Shown: positions 37,335 through 48,063 of the stretch, piece by piece
How positions within the stretch are numbered: position 1 is the stretch's first letter
How the letters are laid out: every line of letters starts with the position of its first letter
Assembly (NCBI GenBank): GCA_034189135.1
Contig: JAXHVO010000070.1
Coordinates: forward strand, 1 to 64,000
Origin: Thermodesulfobacteriota bacterium
GTDB taxonomy: Bacteria > Desulfobacterota > Desulfobacteria > Desulfobacterales > JAUWMJ01
DNA: 64,000 nt
Direction of reading: 5' to 3'
The notes under the pieces: model-generated
Told to the model about the DNA's origin: nothing
The model's input: the letters and a program-made list of their open reading frames with translations, nothing else
Database searches by the model: none
Made by a program: the position numbers and the translations under genes

Positions 37335-37751
37335 ATGCTGAGTCCCAAGAAAGTGAAATATCGCAAGCAACAAAGAGGCCGAATGAGGGGCACGGCCAGG
37401 CGTGGATGTAATCTGAATTTCGGTGAATTTGGATTGCAGGCAGAAGAATGCGGTACGATAAGTTCAAGACAGATTGAAGCCGCCCGTATCGCAATGACCA
37501 GGCACGTAAAAAGAGGCGGCAAGATGTGGATTAGAATTTTTCCTGATAAGCCTATTACCAAGAAACCTGCTGAAGTCAGGATGGGAAAGGGAAAAGGAGC
37601 ACCTGAAGGATGGGTTGCAGTCGTTCGTCCTGGTAGAATCATTTATGAAATGCAGGGAGTTCCAAAGGATATAGCAAAGGAAGCTTTCAGACTGGCTTCT
37701 CATAAGCTATCGGTTAAAACAAAATTTGTCGAGAGGAGCGATATGCAATGA
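37335..37751 (+). CDS. rplP: Ribosomal protein L16
   Basis: 138 residues, [19 protein letters not shown] at the N-terminus and the arginine-rich loop contacting the A-site tRNA. It overlaps rpmC by 4 bases (ATGA). Confidence 0.97.
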   Translation: MLSPKKVKYRKQQRGRMRGTARRGCNLNFGEFGLQAEECGTISSRQIEAARIAMTRHVKRGGKMWIRIFPDKPITKKPAEVRMGKGKGAPEGWVAVVRPGRIIYEMQGVPKDIAKEAFRLASHKLSVKTKFVERSDMQ

Positions 37752-37957
37752 AAGCGAGTGAGGCAAGAGATTTGAACATAGAAGAAAGAAAACAAAAAGT
37801 TGTCGAGCTTGCGGAAGAATTATTTAATCTGCGTTTTCAGCACGAAATTGGACAGCTGGAAAATCCACAGAAAATGAAACAGACCAAACGCGAGATTGCC
37901 AGGCTAAAAACCATAATCAATGAAGAGGCCGAAAAAAACAAAGCAGGTGAAAAATAG
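37748..37957 (+). CDS. rpmC: Ribosomal protein L29
   Basis: 69 residues, a helical hairpin ([20 protein letters not shown]) at the tunnel exit. Its ATG overlaps the rplP stop codon; rpsQ starts 8 bases later. Confidence 0.96.
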   Translation: MKASEARDLNIEERKQKVVELAEELFNLRFQHEIGQLENPQKMKQTKREIARLKTIINEEAEKNKAGEK

Positions 37958-37965
37958 TAACTATC

Positions 37966-38223
37966 ATGAAAAAACAGGGAAAAAAAAGACAGATGATTGG
38001 GACGGTTGTAAGTGACCGTATGGACAAAACCATTGTTGTGCTGGTTGAAACCCTTGTTAAACATCGACTTTATCAAAAATATATAAAGAGACAGACTAAA
38101 TTTAAAGCCCATGACAAAGATAACACCTGCCGGGTCGGAGACAAGGTTCTAATCACCGAATCGAGACCGTTAAGTAAAACCAAAAAATGGCGTTTATCCC
38201 GTGTCGTTCAAAAAGCTGTCTAA
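37966..38223 (+). CDS. rpsQ: Ribosomal protein S17
   Basis: 85 residues, an OB-fold protein with [17 protein letters not shown] and [15 protein letters not shown]. It closes the S10-type block; a 117-base gap precedes rplN. Confidence 0.96.
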   Translation: MKKQGKKRQMIGTVVSDRMDKTIVVLVETLVKHRLYQKYIKRQTKFKAHDKDNTCRVGDKVLITESRPLSKTKKWRLSRVVQKAV

Positions 38224-38340
38224 TATTGTTGAACCGGTAACAGTTGAATTTATCAGCCCCGTCCGGGCGGAAAAAAGCGCTTCGTAAAATAAAATTTTTA
38301 CTTTTTGCGAACCGATCAATATTAAAGGAAATAAAAGAAG

Positions 38341-38709
38341 ATGATTCAGGCAGAGACGAGATTAACCGTGGCAGATAATTCGGGGGCCAAAGTTTTGTAT
38401 TGTATAAAGGTTCTTGGCGGTTCCCGAAGGCGGTACGCAAGCATAGGAGATATTATTGTTGTGTCCGTAAAAGAAGCCATTCCCAATGCCAAGGTCAAAA
38501 AGGGAGATGTGCTAAAGGCTGTTGTCGTTCGGACCAAAAAAGAAATCAAAAGGCCTGACGGTTCATTTATAAGATTTGATGATAATTCAGCAGTGTTAAT
38601 TAGCGGAAACAAAGAACCTGTGGGGACCCGTATATTTGGCCCTGTAGCAAGAGAGTTAAGGGCCAAGAGATTTATGAAAATCATTTCACTGGCACCGGAG
38701 GTGTTATGA
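38341..38709 (+). CDS. rplN: Ribosomal protein L14
   Basis: 122 residues, [17 protein letters not shown] at the start and [23 protein letters not shown] at the end, exactly as expected. It is the first gene of the spc block. Confidence 0.97.
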   Translation: MIQAETRLTVADNSGAKVLYCIKVLGGSRRRYASIGDIIVVSVKEAIPNAKVKKGDVLKAVVVRTKKEIKRPDGSFIRFDDNSAVLISGNKEPVGTRIFGPVARELRAKRFMKIISLAPEVL

Positions 38710-38767
38710 TTAAGTTGGTGATTGAAGATATGGACAGACCGATTGAAATGCGGAGAAATGACTGATC

Positions 38768-39094
38768 ATGAGAAATAGATGTCTGATTAAAAAAGACGAC
38801 AAGGTGAAGGTGATTACCGGTAAAGATAAGGGAAAGATCGGTAAGGTCTTACAAGTAATAAAAAAGAAAAACAAAATTCTTGTCGAAAATATAAATATGG
38901 TTAAACGGCATTCAAAACCGAGCGCAAAAAGCAAGCAGGGCGGTATTATTGAAGGGGAAGCAGCGATCCAGCGGTCCAATGTCATGTTGGTGTGTAACAA
39001 GTGTATTAAACCTGCCCGCATAAAAACACAACGCCTTGAGGATGGTAAAAAGATACGTGTTTGCGCCAAGTGTAACGAAGCCTTAGACAAATAG
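38768..39094 (+). CDS. rplX: Ribosomal protein L24
   Basis: 108 residues. A KOW motif (KVITGKDKGKIGKVLQV) sits at the N-terminus. The C-terminal part keeps CNKC and CAKC, a zinc ribbon, so this is the C+ form. L24 starts 50S assembly. Confidence 0.96.
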   Translation: MRNRCLIKKDDKVKVITGKDKGKIGKVLQVIKKKNKILVENINMVKRHSKPSAKSKQGGIIEGEAAIQRSNVMLVCNKCIKPARIKTQRLEDGKKIRVCAKCNEALDK

Positions 39095-39129
39095 GAAAAT
39101 AAACACGATTATGTGCTAAAGGAGCATAT

Positions 39130-39669
39130 ATGTCCCAGCTAAAACAGTACTATGAAAAAGAGGTTGTATCAAAGCTGATTGAGACCTTTGGATATAAAAA
39201 CGCCATGCAGGTTCCTAAACTGGAAAAAATAATCTTAAACATGGGACTTGGGGAAGCCATTCATAATATCAAATTATTAGATTCAGCAGTGGAAGAGCTT
39301 ACCATCATTTCAGGACAAAAACCGGTCATTACCCGGGCAAAAAAGTCTATTGCAGCCTTCAAGCTGAGGGCAGGAATGCCCATCGGCTGCATGGTGACTT
39401 TACGGCGTATTCGCATGTATGACTTCTTTAACCGGCTGGTTAATATCGCTCTTCCACGTGTCCGGGATTTCCGAGGCGTTTCGGGAAAAGCCCTTGATCG
39501 CAAAGGGAATTACTCTATGGGTATAAAGGAACATATTATTTTCCCGGAGATCGATTATGATAAAATCGACAGGATTAAAGGGCTAAACATAACCATCGTT
39601 ACCAGTGCCAAAACCGATGAAGAAGGAAAAGAACTGCTTAAACTGCTTGGAATGCCGTTTAAGAATTAG
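39130..39669 (+). CDS. rplE: Ribosomal protein L5
   Basis: 179 residues, full length. It has [18 protein letters not shown], the 5S rRNA-contact region and [28 protein letters not shown] precedes the ATG. Confidence 0.97.
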   Translation: MSQLKQYYEKEVVSKLIETFGYKNAMQVPKLEKIILNMGLGEAIHNIKLLDSAVEELTIISGQKPVITRAKKSIAAFKLRAGMPIGCMVTLRRIRMYDFFNRLVNIALPRVRDFRGVSGKALDRKGNYSMGIKEHIIFPEIDYDKIDRIKGLNITIVTSAKTDEEGKELLKLLGMPFKN

Positions 39670-39805
39670 TCGTTCTAATTTGATAAAGAAATACCCCGTT
39701 AAAAGTTCTCCAGTTGTTCATTCATTCGGACAAACGGCTTAGTGGATATTTGGCGGGAAAAGCATTTTCTACTCAACTGATTTACCATGTCTGGAGGAGG
39801 ATAAT

Positions 39806-39991
39806 TTGGCGAAAAAAGCGCTAAGAATGAAGGCGGCGAAGGAACCGAAGTTTAAAGTGAGGGCATATAACAGATGCCCGATTTGTGGCAGATCGAGAGG
39901 ATTTATTAGAAAATTTGGGATTTGCCGTATTTGTTTCCGGTATTTTGCTTCACACGGTAAGCTTCCAGGCGTAACAAAATCGAGTTGGTAA
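39806..39991 (+). CDS. rpsN: Ribosomal protein S14, zinc (type Z) form
   Basis: 61 residues from a TTG start with GGAGGAGG upstream. The short form has two CxxC pairs ([20 protein letters not shown]), so it binds zinc. It lies in its standard place between rplE and rpsH. Confidence 0.96.
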   Translation: MAKKALRMKAAKEPKFKVRAYNRCPICGRSRGFIRKFGICRICFRYFASHGKLPGVTKSSW

Positions 39992-40150
39992 TATTTTTTA
40001 ATTAGGAACCTTTATGTTACCACTCATACACCAGGACATTGAGAAACAATAACGAGGTGATTTTAACATAATTATTTTCTTGTCTTTGGGGCAGAACAAA
40101 TTTTATTCAGCTTTGTCCGGGCATGTTTAAATTTTAATCGGAGAAAAAAA

Positions 40151-40549
40151 ATGGCAATGAGTGACCCAGTGGCCGATATGTTAACACGTATAAGAAATGC
40201 AGCAAAGGCCAAGTTTAACAGTGTTGATATTTCAGGTTCAAAGCTAAATAGCGAATTGGCAAAAGTATTAAAAAATGAGGGCTTTATCCGTAATTATAAA
40301 TTTATCAAGGATGGAAAGCAGGGAATTTTACGTATTTATCTTAAATACAGTAAAGACCAGGTCAATGCAATATATGAGCTCAAACGTATCAGCAAACCGA
40401 GCAGGCGGGTTTATACCAAGAGTAAAGATATAAAGCCTGTGTTCAATGGTATGGGAATAGCGATTTTATCGACATCTAAAGGAATAATGACAGATAAAAC
40501 CGCAAGGAAGCAGAATGTGGGAGGGGAGATTCTCTGCAACATCTGGTAG
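40151..40549 (+). CDS. rpsH: Ribosomal protein S8
   Basis: 132 residues, SDPVADMLTRIRNA at the N-terminus and a C-terminal GGEILCNIW in place of the usual GGE[IVL]LCxVW. In E. coli S8 represses the spc operon by binding at rplE; no equivalent site was identified by eye. The upstream 159-base gap shows no other feature. Confidence 0.97.
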   Translation: MAMSDPVADMLTRIRNAAKAKFNSVDISGSKLNSELAKVLKNEGFIRNYKFIKDGKQGILRIYLKYSKDQVNAIYELKRISKPSRRVYTKSKDIKPVFNGMGIAILSTSKGIMTDKTARKQNVGGEILCNIW

Positions 40550-40568
40550 ATTCAAAAGGGAGCAACAA

Positions 40569-41108
40569 ATGTCTCGAGTAGGAAAAAAACCGATAACGAT
40601 ACCTGAAAAGACAAAGATAACTTATAAGGACAGGATAATTACCGTACAGGGTGAAAAAGGCGTATTGACCCGATCAATTAATCCCATGATCGACCTGGAG
40701 ATCAATGAGGGTATTATTAATGTAACGATGATGAAAGAAGACCGAGTGGGTCGATCTTTGCAAGGTCTTACACGGAGTCTGGTGGCAAATATGATAATCG
40801 GCGTGAACCAAGGATTTGAACGGGCGCTGGAAATTAGCGGGATCGGTTATCGAGCTGAATTAAAGGGAAAAACAATTGTATTAAATCTTGGATATTCAAA
40901 TCCTGTTCACTTTGAACTTCCTGAAGGAATATCAGCAGCAGTTGACCGAAACAATATTATTAAGCTTTCCGGAATCGATAAGGAGAAGCTGGGGCTGGCA
41001 GCTGCAGCGATAAGACAACTAAGGCCGCCGGAGCCTTATAAGGGAAAAGGAATTAAATACGCAGGGGAACGGATACAAAGAAAAGCCGGTAAAACCGGAG
41101 TGAAATAG
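40569..41108 (+). CDS. rplF: Ribosomal protein L6
   Basis: 179 residues from ATG 40569 (MSRVGKKPITIP), 19 bases after rpsH; a longer frame reading into rpsH is not L6-like. Two L6 repeats and the C-terminal RPPEPYKGKGIKYAGE are present. Confidence 0.97.
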   Translation: MSRVGKKPITIPEKTKITYKDRIITVQGEKGVLTRSINPMIDLEINEGIINVTMMKEDRVGRSLQGLTRSLVANMIIGVNQGFERALEISGIGYRAELKGKTIVLNLGYSNPVHFELPEGISAAVDRNNIIKLSGIDKEKLGLAAAAIRQLRPPEPYKGKGIKYAGERIQRKAGKTGVK

Positions 41109-41129
41109 GCATAACAGGGATATTAAAAG

Positions 41130-41498
41130 ATGGGGTCTTTAGATTTAAAAAAGCAGGCACGGCTAAAGAGAAAAAAGAGAATAAGGAAAAAGGTGTTCGG
41201 CAGCCAGGAGAAGCCAAGGCTATGTGTGTTTCGAAGTGCAAGGCATATATATGCACAGGTGATTGATGATACTGCGGGTTGTACTCTTGTTTCGGCGTCG
41301 AGTATGGAAAAAGACGCAAAACAACATGTAGAAAAAGGCAATAAGGCTGCAATAGCTAAATACATCGGTAAAATTGTTGCTGAACGCAGCATGGAAAAAG
41401 GTATTAAAAAAGTCGTATTTGACCGAAACGGTTTTTTATACCACGGGCGTGTTAAGGCCGTTTCTGTGGGTGCACGGGAAGCAGGGCTTAAATTTTAG
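41130..41498 (+). CDS. rplR: Ribosomal protein L18
   Basis: 122 residues. A basic N-terminus is followed by [18 protein letters not shown] and the end AREAGLKF. It binds 5S rRNA with L5 and L25. Confidence 0.97.
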   Translation: MGSLDLKKQARLKRKKRIRKKVFGSQEKPRLCVFRSARHIYAQVIDDTAGCTLVSASSMEKDAKQHVEKGNKAAIAKYIGKIVAERSMEKGIKKVVFDRNGFLYHGRVKAVSVGAREAGLKF

Positions 41499-41537
41499 CC
41501 GAATTAAAATTTAAGTGAATCCGAAGGAGGCAGATAC

Positions 41538-42032
41538 TTGTTTAAACAAAATGCAGATGATAACCAGTTAATGGACAAAGTCGTTCATATTAACCGGGTT
41601 GCAAAAGTGGTAAAAGGCGGTCGCAGGTTCAGCTTTAGCGCAATCGTTGTGGTGGGTGATGGTGAAGGGTCTGTGGGTTTTGGGTTGGGTAAGGCAGGAG
41701 AAGTACCGGAAGCCATTCGAAAAGGTATGGAAAAAGCCAAGAAAAGCATGGTTAATGTGCCCCTGGTCGGTGGAACAATCCCTTACGAAACAATAGGCAG
41801 GTTTGGGGCGGGAAGAGTTCTGCTTAAACCCGCATCCCAGGGAACAGGCGTTATCGCCGGAGGTGCTGTAAGAGCGGTTCTCGAGGTTGCCGGTATTCAA
41901 AACATTCTTACAAAATGCATGGGATCTCACAACCCGCATAATGTGGTTAAAGCGACTTTTACCGGTCTTAAACAACTTCAGAGTAAAGAGCAGGTTGCCG
42001 CCAGGCGCGGTATAAACATCGAAGACCTTTAA
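41538..42032 (+). CDS. rpsE: Ribosomal protein S5
   Basis: 164 residues from a TTG start with GAAGGAGG upstream. The dsRBD-like N-terminal domain ([19 protein letters not shown]) and [16 protein letters not shown] are typical. No spectinomycin-resistance change was noticed. Confidence 0.97.
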   Translation: MFKQNADDNQLMDKVVHINRVAKVVKGGRRFSFSAIVVVGDGEGSVGFGLGKAGEVPEAIRKGMEKAKKSMVNVPLVGGTIPYETIGRFGAGRVLLKPASQGTGVIAGGAVRAVLEVAGIQNILTKCMGSHNPHNVVKATFTGLKQLQSKEQVAARRGINIEDL

Positions 42033-42124
42033 ATGATAGATTGTCGATTAAAATGAGTCATTTTTTTACTTTGGGAAAGCACGCTATAGAATCAGTCGGT
42101 ACAGACAGCCAAAAGGAATGATAC

Positions 42125-42322
42125 ATGGCAGGAACATTGAAAATAACGCTTGTCAAGAGCATGATAGGAAGACCTGAAAAGCATAGAAAGGTGTTACGTG
42201 GTATGGGATTACGAAAGGTGAACAGGAGTGTAGAACTTCAGGATACGCCACCCATACGAGGGATGATCAATGCTGTTACGCATTTGGTGAAAGTTGAGGA
42301 GAAAGCCGATGAAGTTAAATGA
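42125..42322 (+). CDS. rpmD: Ribosomal protein L30
   Basis: 65 residues. [27 protein letters not shown] is diagnostic. Its last 14 bases overlap the beginning of rplO in another frame. Confidence 0.95.
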   Translation: MAGTLKITLVKSMIGRPEKHRKVLRGMGLRKVNRSVELQDTPPIRGMINAVTHLVKVEEKADEVK

Positions 42323-42749
42323 ATTGTCGCCGGCAAGCGGGTCACATAAAAATAAAAAACGGCTGGGACGGGGTGTTGGATCCGGGAAAGGAAAAACAGC
42401 AGGTAGAGGAACCAAAGGACATAACAGCCGTTCCGGTGGAGGCGTGAGGCCTGGTTTTGAGGGCGGCCAGATGCCGATCCATCGCCGGTTGCCAAAACGC
42501 GGCTTCACAAATATTTTCCGAAAAAAAATAATAGAAATAAATATTCGTGATCTGGCGAGATTCGAAAGCGGCAGCACGGTCGATGAAGCTGCACTCATAC
42601 GTATGGGACTTGTTAAAGGGAAAAGAGACGCAATAAAACTCCTTGGTAAGGGTGAGATAAGTATCCCGCTTAAAATCAAGTTAAACAGGGTGAGTAAAAG
42701 TGCCGGAGAAAAGATCGTATCGGCCGGCGGAAGCGTAGAGGTTGTATAG
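42309..42749 (+). CDS. rplO: Ribosomal protein L15
   Basis: 146 residues from ATG 42309 ([18 protein letters not shown]), with GAGGAGAAAG upstream inside rpmD. It has [18 protein letters not shown] and [15 protein letters not shown]. secY starts directly after its stop codon. Confidence 0.96.
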   Translation: MKLNELSPASGSHKNKKRLGRGVGSGKGKTAGRGTKGHNSRSGGGVRPGFEGGQMPIHRRLPKRGFTNIFRKKIIEINIRDLARFESGSTVDEAALIRMGLVKGKRDAIKLLGKGEISIPLKIKLNRVSKSAGEKIVSAGGSVEVV

Positions 42750-44048
42750 ATGATTGGCGGCGGGTTTGGCAATATATTCAAAATCCCCGAGTTGAAAAAA
42801 AGAATTTTTTTCACGCTCGCATTTCTGATTATATATCGTGTGGGAGTGCACGTTCCGGTTCCCGGTATAGACGCTGCCGCTCTTGCTGAAATTTTTGCCA
42901 GGGCAAAAGGGACCATACTGGGGATTTTTAATATGTTTTCCGGAGGTGCGTTGGAGCGATTATCTGTTTTTGCTTTAGGGATTATGCCATATATCAGCGC
43001 ATCGATTATTTTACAGCTGATGACAGTGGTTGTGCCACATCTTGAACGCTTGAAAAAGGAAGGGGAGCAGGGGCGTAAAAAGATTACCCAGTATACCCGT
43101 TACGGTACCGTGATACTGAGTATTATCCAGGGATTCGGTATCAGTGTCGGTCTTGAAAGAATGGGTGCGGTTATTACCCCGGGGTGGAGTTTTAGGCTCA
43201 TGACAGTGATCACGCTGACCGCAGGAACCGCATTTATTATGTGGCTGGGAGAACAGATTACCGAGCGTGGTATCGGCAACGGTATTTCGCTGATTATCTT
43301 TGCAGGAATCGTGGCCAGGATGCCGACAGCCATCGCCAATGTATTTCGCCTTGTTTCCACCGGAGCGATGGGTATATTTCCTGTACTGATTTTGACTATT
43401 TTAATGGTTCTGGTGGTGGCTGTGATTATATTCGTCGAACAGGCTCAGCGCAGAATACCGGTACAATATGCCAAAAGGATTATCGGCAGAAAAATGTATG
43501 GCGGACAGAGTACGCATCTGCCCCTTAAGATTAATACTTCGGGAGTTATTCCACCGATTTTTGCTTCGTCCATTATGATGTTTCCGGCAACTGTGGCCAG
43601 CTTTATAACGATTGCCTGGATGCAGAATATTGTTTCTTCGATCACACCGGGTAATTTAGTATATGAACTGTGTTATGTGGGGATGATATTCTTTTTCTGT
43701 TATTTTTATACAGCCGTTACCTTTAATCCGGTTGACGTGGCGGATAATATGAAAAAACAGGGCGGTTATATTCCGGGTATTCGACCGGGTAAACGTACCG
43801 CAGATTATATCGACAAGGTATTAACCCGTATTACTCTTGGCGGGGCTGTATATGTTTCAGCAGTATGCGTTTTGCCATCCATCCTGATCACAAAATTTAA
43901 TGTTCCTTTTTATTTTGGCGGGACGGCACTTTTGATTGTGGTAGGCGTGGCAATTGATACCATTGCGCAGATGGAATCGCACATGTTAAGCCGCCATTAC
44001 GAGGGCTTTTTGAAAAAAGGTGGGGCGAAAATGAAGGGGCGTTTTTGA
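42750..44048 (+). CDS. secY: Preprotein translocase subunit SecY
   Basis: 432 residues with ten predicted membrane helices. It has the plug region ([17 protein letters not shown]) and the cytoplasmic loop [19 protein letters not shown] in which SecA and the ribosome bind. SecY forms the protein-conducting channel with SecE (18021). The ATG abuts the rplO stop. Confidence 0.97.
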   Translation: MIGGGFGNIFKIPELKKRIFFTLAFLIIYRVGVHVPVPGIDAAALAEIFARAKGTILGIFNMFSGGALERLSVFALGIMPYISASIILQLMTVVVPHLERLKKEGEQGRKKITQYTRYGTVILSIIQGFGISVGLERMGAVITPGWSFRLMTVITLTAGTAFIMWLGEQITERGIGNGISLIIFAGIVARMPTAIANVFRLVSTGAMGIFPVLILTILMVLVVAVIIFVEQAQRRIPVQYAKRIIGRKMYGGQSTHLPLKINTSGVIPPIFASSIMMFPATVASFITIAWMQNIVSSITPGNLVYELCYVGMIFFFCYFYTAVTFNPVDVADNMKKQGGYIPGIRPGKRTADYIDKVLTRITLGGAVYVSAVCVLPSILITKFNVPFYFGGTALLIVVGVAIDTIAQMESHMLSRHYEGFLKKGGAKMKGRF

Positions 44049-44049
44049 T

Positions 44050-44808
44050 ATGGTGGTTTTAAAATCACCCAAAGAGGTTGAAAAGATACACGCAAGCAAT
44101 CAAATTGTTGCCAAAATTCTTTCTGTACTTGAATCAGAGGTCAAACCGGGAGTTAACACGCTTTATTTAAACAACCTGGCAGAAGAATTGACCAGGAAGA
44201 ACGAAGCAAAGCCGGCATTTAAAGGTTACAGGGGTTTCCCATATTCACTTTGCGCTTCGGTTAATGAAGCAGTGGTTCATGGATTTCCCTCTAAAAGGCC
44301 GCTCAAAGAGGGCGACATTTTAAGCATGGATTTCGGAGTTCTTTTTGGCGGTTATTATGGAGACTCTGCCTTGACCGTGGGTGTGGGGAACATATCAAAA
44401 ACTGCCCGACGGCTTATGGATATTACCGAGCAGTCACTGTATAAAGGAATTGAAAAGGCAGTTGTAAATGGTCGGCTGTCAGATATTTCCAATGCGGTTC
44501 AAAAGCACGTGGAAGATGCCGGGTTTTCCGTTGTTCGCATATTCGTAGGCCACGGTATTGGCAGCAACCTTCATGAAGATCCCCAGATACCTAATTTCGG
44601 GAAACCGGGCATGGGAATACTATTAAAACCGGGGATGACCATAGCCATTGAACCCATGGTCAATGAAAAAGGCTATGAGGTTGAGATACTTGAAGATGGA
44701 TGGACAGCGGTAACCAAAGATGGGGGACTGTCCGCCCATTTTGAACATACCATAGCAATTACCAATGAGGGCCCAGCTATTTTAAGTGCGCGAAACGGGA
44801 GTAAATGA
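44050..44808 (+). CDS. map: Methionine aminopeptidase, type I
   Basis: 252 residues. Metal ligands are visible in [18 protein letters not shown] (two Asp), [13 protein letters not shown] (His), TIAIEPMV (Glu) and FEHTIAIT (His/Glu region). It removes the initiator Met from nascent proteins. It starts 1 base after the secY stop. Confidence 0.97.
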   Translation: MVVLKSPKEVEKIHASNQIVAKILSVLESEVKPGVNTLYLNNLAEELTRKNEAKPAFKGYRGFPYSLCASVNEAVVHGFPSKRPLKEGDILSMDFGVLFGGYYGDSALTVGVGNISKTARRLMDITEQSLYKGIEKAVVNGRLSDISNAVQKHVEDAGFSVVRIFVGHGIGSNLHEDPQIPNFGKPGMGILLKPGMTIAIEPMVNEKGYEVEILEDGWTAVTKDGGLSAHFEHTIAITNEGPAILSARNGSK

Positions 44809-45026
44809 TGGCTAAAGAGGAATTGATAAAAACAGAAGGAACTGTCCTTGAAACTTTGCCCAATGCAATGTTCAAAGTGGAGCTGGAAAATAAGCACCAG
44901 GTTCTTGCACACATTTCCGGGAAGATGCGGATGCATTTTATCAAAATATTACCTGGAGACAAAGTTTCTGTTGAGCTTTCACCCTATGATCTCAGCAGGG
45001 GCAGGATTACTTACCGGGCAAAATAA
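44805..45026 (+). CDS. infA: Translation initiation factor IF-1
   Basis: 73 residues, an OB-fold protein ([41 protein letters not shown] in part). It blocks the ribosomal A site during initiation. Its start overlaps the map stop by 4 bases. Confidence 0.97.
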   Translation: MMAKEELIKTEGTVLETLPNAMFKVELENKHQVLAHISGKMRMHFIKILPGDKVSVELSPYDLSRGRITYRAK

Positions 45027-45078
45027 GGTCTGCCGGTTTTCGGTTCGCTCCATCGGATCAGGAAAAAAGGAGTTTTAG

Positions 45079-45192
45079 ATGAAAGTCAGAGCGTCGGTTA
45101 AAAAAATGTGCAGAAAATGTAAGATAGTTCGCAGAAAAGGGGTTGTAATGGTAATCTGCGAAAATAAAAGGCATAAACAAAGGCAAGGATAA
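45079..45192 (+). CDS. rpmJ: Ribosomal protein L36
   Basis: 37 residues, [19 protein letters not shown] and [12 protein letters not shown]. Zinc ligands C11, C14, C27 and H32 are all present (C+ form). AAGGAG lies just upstream. It is too short for many gene finders but unmistakable. Confidence 0.96.
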   Translation: MKVRASVKKMCRKCKIVRRKGVVMVICENKRHKQRQG

Positions 45193-45206
45193 AAGGAGGA
45201 TAAGCT

Positions 45207-45590
45207 TTGGCAAGAATTGCGGGTGTAGATTTACCCAAGCGCAAACGAATTGAGATCGGTTTGACATATATTTATGGGATTGGCAGGTCCAGATCAAATG
45301 TAATACTGAAACAACTTAAAATTGACCCGGATACAAATACCGATAAACTGTCAGAGTCGGAGATTAACAGTATCCGCAAAGTAATCGACAGTGAATATAA
45401 AGTGGAAGGTGAACTCCGTACGGAAGTATCCATGAATATTAAAAGACTGATGGATCTTGGATCATACCGCGGGCTTCGTCATAGAAAATCACTCCCGGTT
45501 CGAGGCCAGAGGACAAGTACAAACGCACGGACGCGTAAGGGACCCAAAAGATCGGCTGTAAAGAAGAGAGGCGGGATCAAGAAAAAATAA
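45207..45590 (+). CDS. rpsM: Ribosomal protein S13
   Basis: 127 residues from a TTG start ([26 protein letters not shown] in part) with AAAGGAGG upstream. The C-terminal basic tail [17 protein letters not shown] contacts the P-site tRNA. Confidence 0.97.
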   Translation: MARIAGVDLPKRKRIEIGLTYIYGIGRSRSNVILKQLKIDPDTNTDKLSESEINSIRKVIDSEYKVEGELRTEVSMNIKRLMDLGSYRGLRHRKSLPVRGQRTSTNARTRKGPKRSAVKKRGGIKKK

Positions 45591-45697
45591 TGAGGCAAAA
45601 TAAATAAAAGTCTAGTTTTATCACAGTCTTATAATTTTTATTGCCGGGCAGATTAAACAGTACATTCATTACCAGATAAAATATAGGAACTTTATAC

Positions 45698-46084
45698 ATG
45701 GCTAGAAAAATCCGTACCAAAAAAAAGGAAAAAAAGAATATAGCCAGTGGGGTGGTGCACATACAGGCTACTTTTAATAATACAATCGTTACCATAACGG
45801 ATCCAGGCGGAAATGTGGTGGCATGGTCAAGCTCCGGAATTCAGGGTTTTAAAGGGTCACGTAAAAGTACACCTTTTGCCGCCCAGCTGGCAGCCGAAGA
45901 CGCCGCAAAAAAAGCAATGGAACATGGGATGCGAAATGTTGAAGTCTATGTGAAAGGGCCCGGGCCGGGAAGAGAATCAGCACTTCGGTCGTTGCAGGCC
46001 ACCGGATTCAAGGTCTTGGTTATTAAAGACGTAACCCCTATTCCGCATAATGGTTGCAGGCCACCCAAAAGGCGGAGGGTATGA
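45698..46084 (+). CDS. rpsK: Ribosomal protein S11
   Basis: 128 residues. It has [19 protein letters not shown] and the C-terminal [17 protein letters not shown]. The 107-base gap before it is plain; the gap after it holds palindromic locus D. Confidence 0.97.
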   Translation: MARKIRTKKKEKKNIASGVVHIQATFNNTIVTITDPGGNVVAWSSSGIQGFKGSRKSTPFAAQLAAEDAAKKAMEHGMRNVEVYVKGPGPGRESALRSLQATGFKVLVIKDVTPIPHNGCRPPKRRRV

Positions 46085-46100
46085 GAACTCTTTGGGAATT

Positions 46101-46185
46101 GGTTAACTGACGATGTGGTTAAACGGTTGAGTAGTTAAAAAAAGAAGTATACCAATTAACCGATTAACTGTTTAGCTGTTTTAGA
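46101..46185. repeat. Palindromic 8-mer array, locus D
   Basis: The left arm 46101-46140 is five octamers, among them GGTTAACT, GGTTAAAC and GGTTGAGT. The right arm 46154-46185 reads GGTTAATT, AGTTAATC and AGCTAAAC on the minus strand (consensus RGYTAAHY). It occupies the rpsK-rpsD gap inside the alpha operon. The period is 8 here, against 7 at loci A-C, E and F. Confidence 0.7.
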
Positions 46186-46202
46186 TAAAAAAGGAGGAAG
46201 AC

Positions 46203-46832
46203 TTGGCAAGATATACAGGTTCGGTATGCCGCTTATGCAGGCGAGAAAATATTAAAATGTATCTTAAGGGAGATCGCTGTTATTCTGACAAGTGTGCGTT
46301 TGATCGACGGGGATATCCACCGGGACAACATGGCCAGCGTCGCGGAAGGAAGATATCTGATTATGGTATTCAGCTTAGAGAAAAGCAGAAGGTAAAACGT
46401 ATTTACGGTTTGTCGGAAAAACAGTTTCACCTGTTTTTTGAAAGAGCGGATCGCAAAAAAGGTATCACCGGATCAAATCTTCTTACCATGCTCGAAAGGA
46501 GATTTGATAATGTCGTATATCGTTTGGGTTTCGTTAATTCACGTACCCAGGGGCGACATTTTGTAAAGCACAATCATTTCCAGATTAATGGTAAAAAAGT
46601 TAATATTCCGTCATATCTTGTCAAAGAAGGTGATGTGATAGAAATACGGGAGAAAAGCCGGAAAATGCAGGCCATTAATGACGCCCTTGATGCTGTTGTA
46701 CGAAGAGGAATTCCACAATGGCTCGAACTGGAAAAGGATAACATGAAAGGAATAGTCAATAGTTTTCCTGAACGGGAAGATATTACAATGCCAATGCAGG
46801 AGCAGCTTATAGTTGAGCTGTACTCCAAATAA
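46203..46832 (+). CDS. rpsD: Ribosomal protein S4, zinc form
   Basis: 209 residues from a TTG start with AAGGAGGA upstream. It keeps the zinc site CRLC...CysX4Cys (C9, C12, C26, C31) and the S4 RNA-binding domain (LERRFDNVVYRLGF). S4 nucleates 30S assembly and can antiterminate rRNA transcription. Confidence 0.97.
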   Translation: MARYTGSVCRLCRRENIKMYLKGDRCYSDKCAFDRRGYPPGQHGQRRGRKISDYGIQLREKQKVKRIYGLSEKQFHLFFERADRKKGITGSNLLTMLERRFDNVVYRLGFVNSRTQGRHFVKHNHFQINGKKVNIPSYLVKEGDVIEIREKSRKMQAINDALDAVVRRGIPQWLELEKDNMKGIVNSFPEREDITMPMQEQLIVELYSK

Positions 46833-46833
46833 C

Positions 46834-46940
46834 GTAATCGTCCACAGGCACCGCATCTGCACGCGCTCAGGGCAGCCAGCATAGTAGACTATAGCTGGCT
46901 GCCCTGACCACGCACATATGCAGCACCTGTGAACGATTAC
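46834..46940. repeat. 107-bp near-perfect palindrome between rpsD and rpoA
   Basis: The arms of about 47 bases pair almost throughout, with CAGGGCAGCCAGC/GCTGGCTGCCCTG next to the loop and GTAATCGT/ACGATTAC at the ends. The loop is about 12 bases. It starts 1 base after the rpsD stop. A degenerate relative lies at 20154-20281. In the mRNA it would fold into one very stable stem ahead of rpoA. Confidence 0.85.
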
Positions 46941-46996
46941 AAAACTGAGATAATAAATAATATATCAGCCAAACCGTTAAAAACTGGAGATAATAA

Positions 46997-48019
46997 ATGC
47001 CATCAAGTGAACTGATGTACATTAACTGGCAAGAGATGATAAAGCCGGAAAAGGTTCAGGTAAGCAGTAGGCCATCATATGGAAAGTTTGTTTGCGAACC
47101 TCTTGAAAGAGGATTTGGTCTGACAATTGGAAATGCTTTAAGAAGAATCATTCTTTCTTCTCTTTACGGAGCTGCCATAATCTCTGTAAAGTTTGACGAT
47201 GTCATGCATGAATTCAGCGTCATTGAGGGCGTTTTCGAGGATGTATCCGAAATTATACTTAATTTAAAGGAAGTTCGTTTAAGTCTTGCCGATAATGAGC
47301 CAAAGGCATTACGAATTGATGCCCAGGGACCTAAGGAGGTTACCGCCGCTGATATAATCAGTGATGACGGAAAATGTGAAGTGCTTAACCCCGCGTTGCA
47401 TATTGCCACACTTTCGGATAAGGCTGATTTAAAAATGGATATGATTGCCAAGATCGGGAAGGGGTATTCTCTGGCTGAATCAAATAAGGATCAAGACGCA
47501 CCTGTAGGAACGATTCCGATAGATTCAGTATTTTCACCGATTAAACGTGTCAGCTATGTGGTCGGCAATGCCCGTGTGGGTCAAAAAACAGACTATGATA
47601 AGCTGACCATGGAGGTCTGGACAGACGGGAGCGTGAAACCAGAGGATGCGGTTGCCTATGCGGCTAAAATATTAAAAGAACAAATGGCAATTTTTATTAA
47701 TTTTGATGAACAACTTGAACCGGAGCCTGAAAAGAAATCGGGTGAAACGCAAAAACCAAAATTTAATGAAAATCTTTATCGAAGTGTTGAAGAGCTGGAG
47801 CTTTCGGTAAGAAGTGCCAATTGTCTGAAAAATGCAAATATTTTGAAAATTTACCAGCTAGTAAATAAGACAGAAGGTGAAATGCTCAAGACAAAAAATT
47901 TTGGTAGAAAATCATTGAACGAAATTAAAGAAGTTTTAAGTGAAATGGGTCTTTCTCTTGGAATGAAACTCGAAGGATTTATTGCGCCTGAAGAGGATAC
48001 AGAGGAAGAAGGCGAATAG
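46997..48019 (+). CDS. rpoA: RNA polymerase subunit alpha
   Basis: 340 residues. The N-terminal dimerisation domain (about 1-230) and the C-terminal UP-element/activator-binding domain are joined by a Pro/Glu linker ([14 protein letters not shown]). The DNA-contacting block [15 protein letters not shown] keeps the Arg, Asn and Lys equivalent to E. coli R265, N268 and K271. Confidence 0.98.
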   Translation: MPSSELMYINWQEMIKPEKVQVSSRPSYGKFVCEPLERGFGLTIGNALRRIILSSLYGAAIISVKFDDVMHEFSVIEGVFEDVSEIILNLKEVRLSLADNEPKALRIDAQGPKEVTAADIISDDGKCEVLNPALHIATLSDKADLKMDMIAKIGKGYSLAESNKDQDAPVGTIPIDSVFSPIKRVSYVVGNARVGQKTDYDKLTMEVWTDGSVKPEDAVAYAAKILKEQMAIFINFDEQLEPEPEKKSGETQKPKFNENLYRSVEELELSVRSANCLKNANILKIYQLVNKTEGEMLKTKNFGRKSLNEIKEVLSEMGLSLGMKLEGFIAPEEDTEEEGE

Positions 48020-48063
48020 AGACATACATTGTGCAATATGACTTTTTATAAGGGCATCAATAA

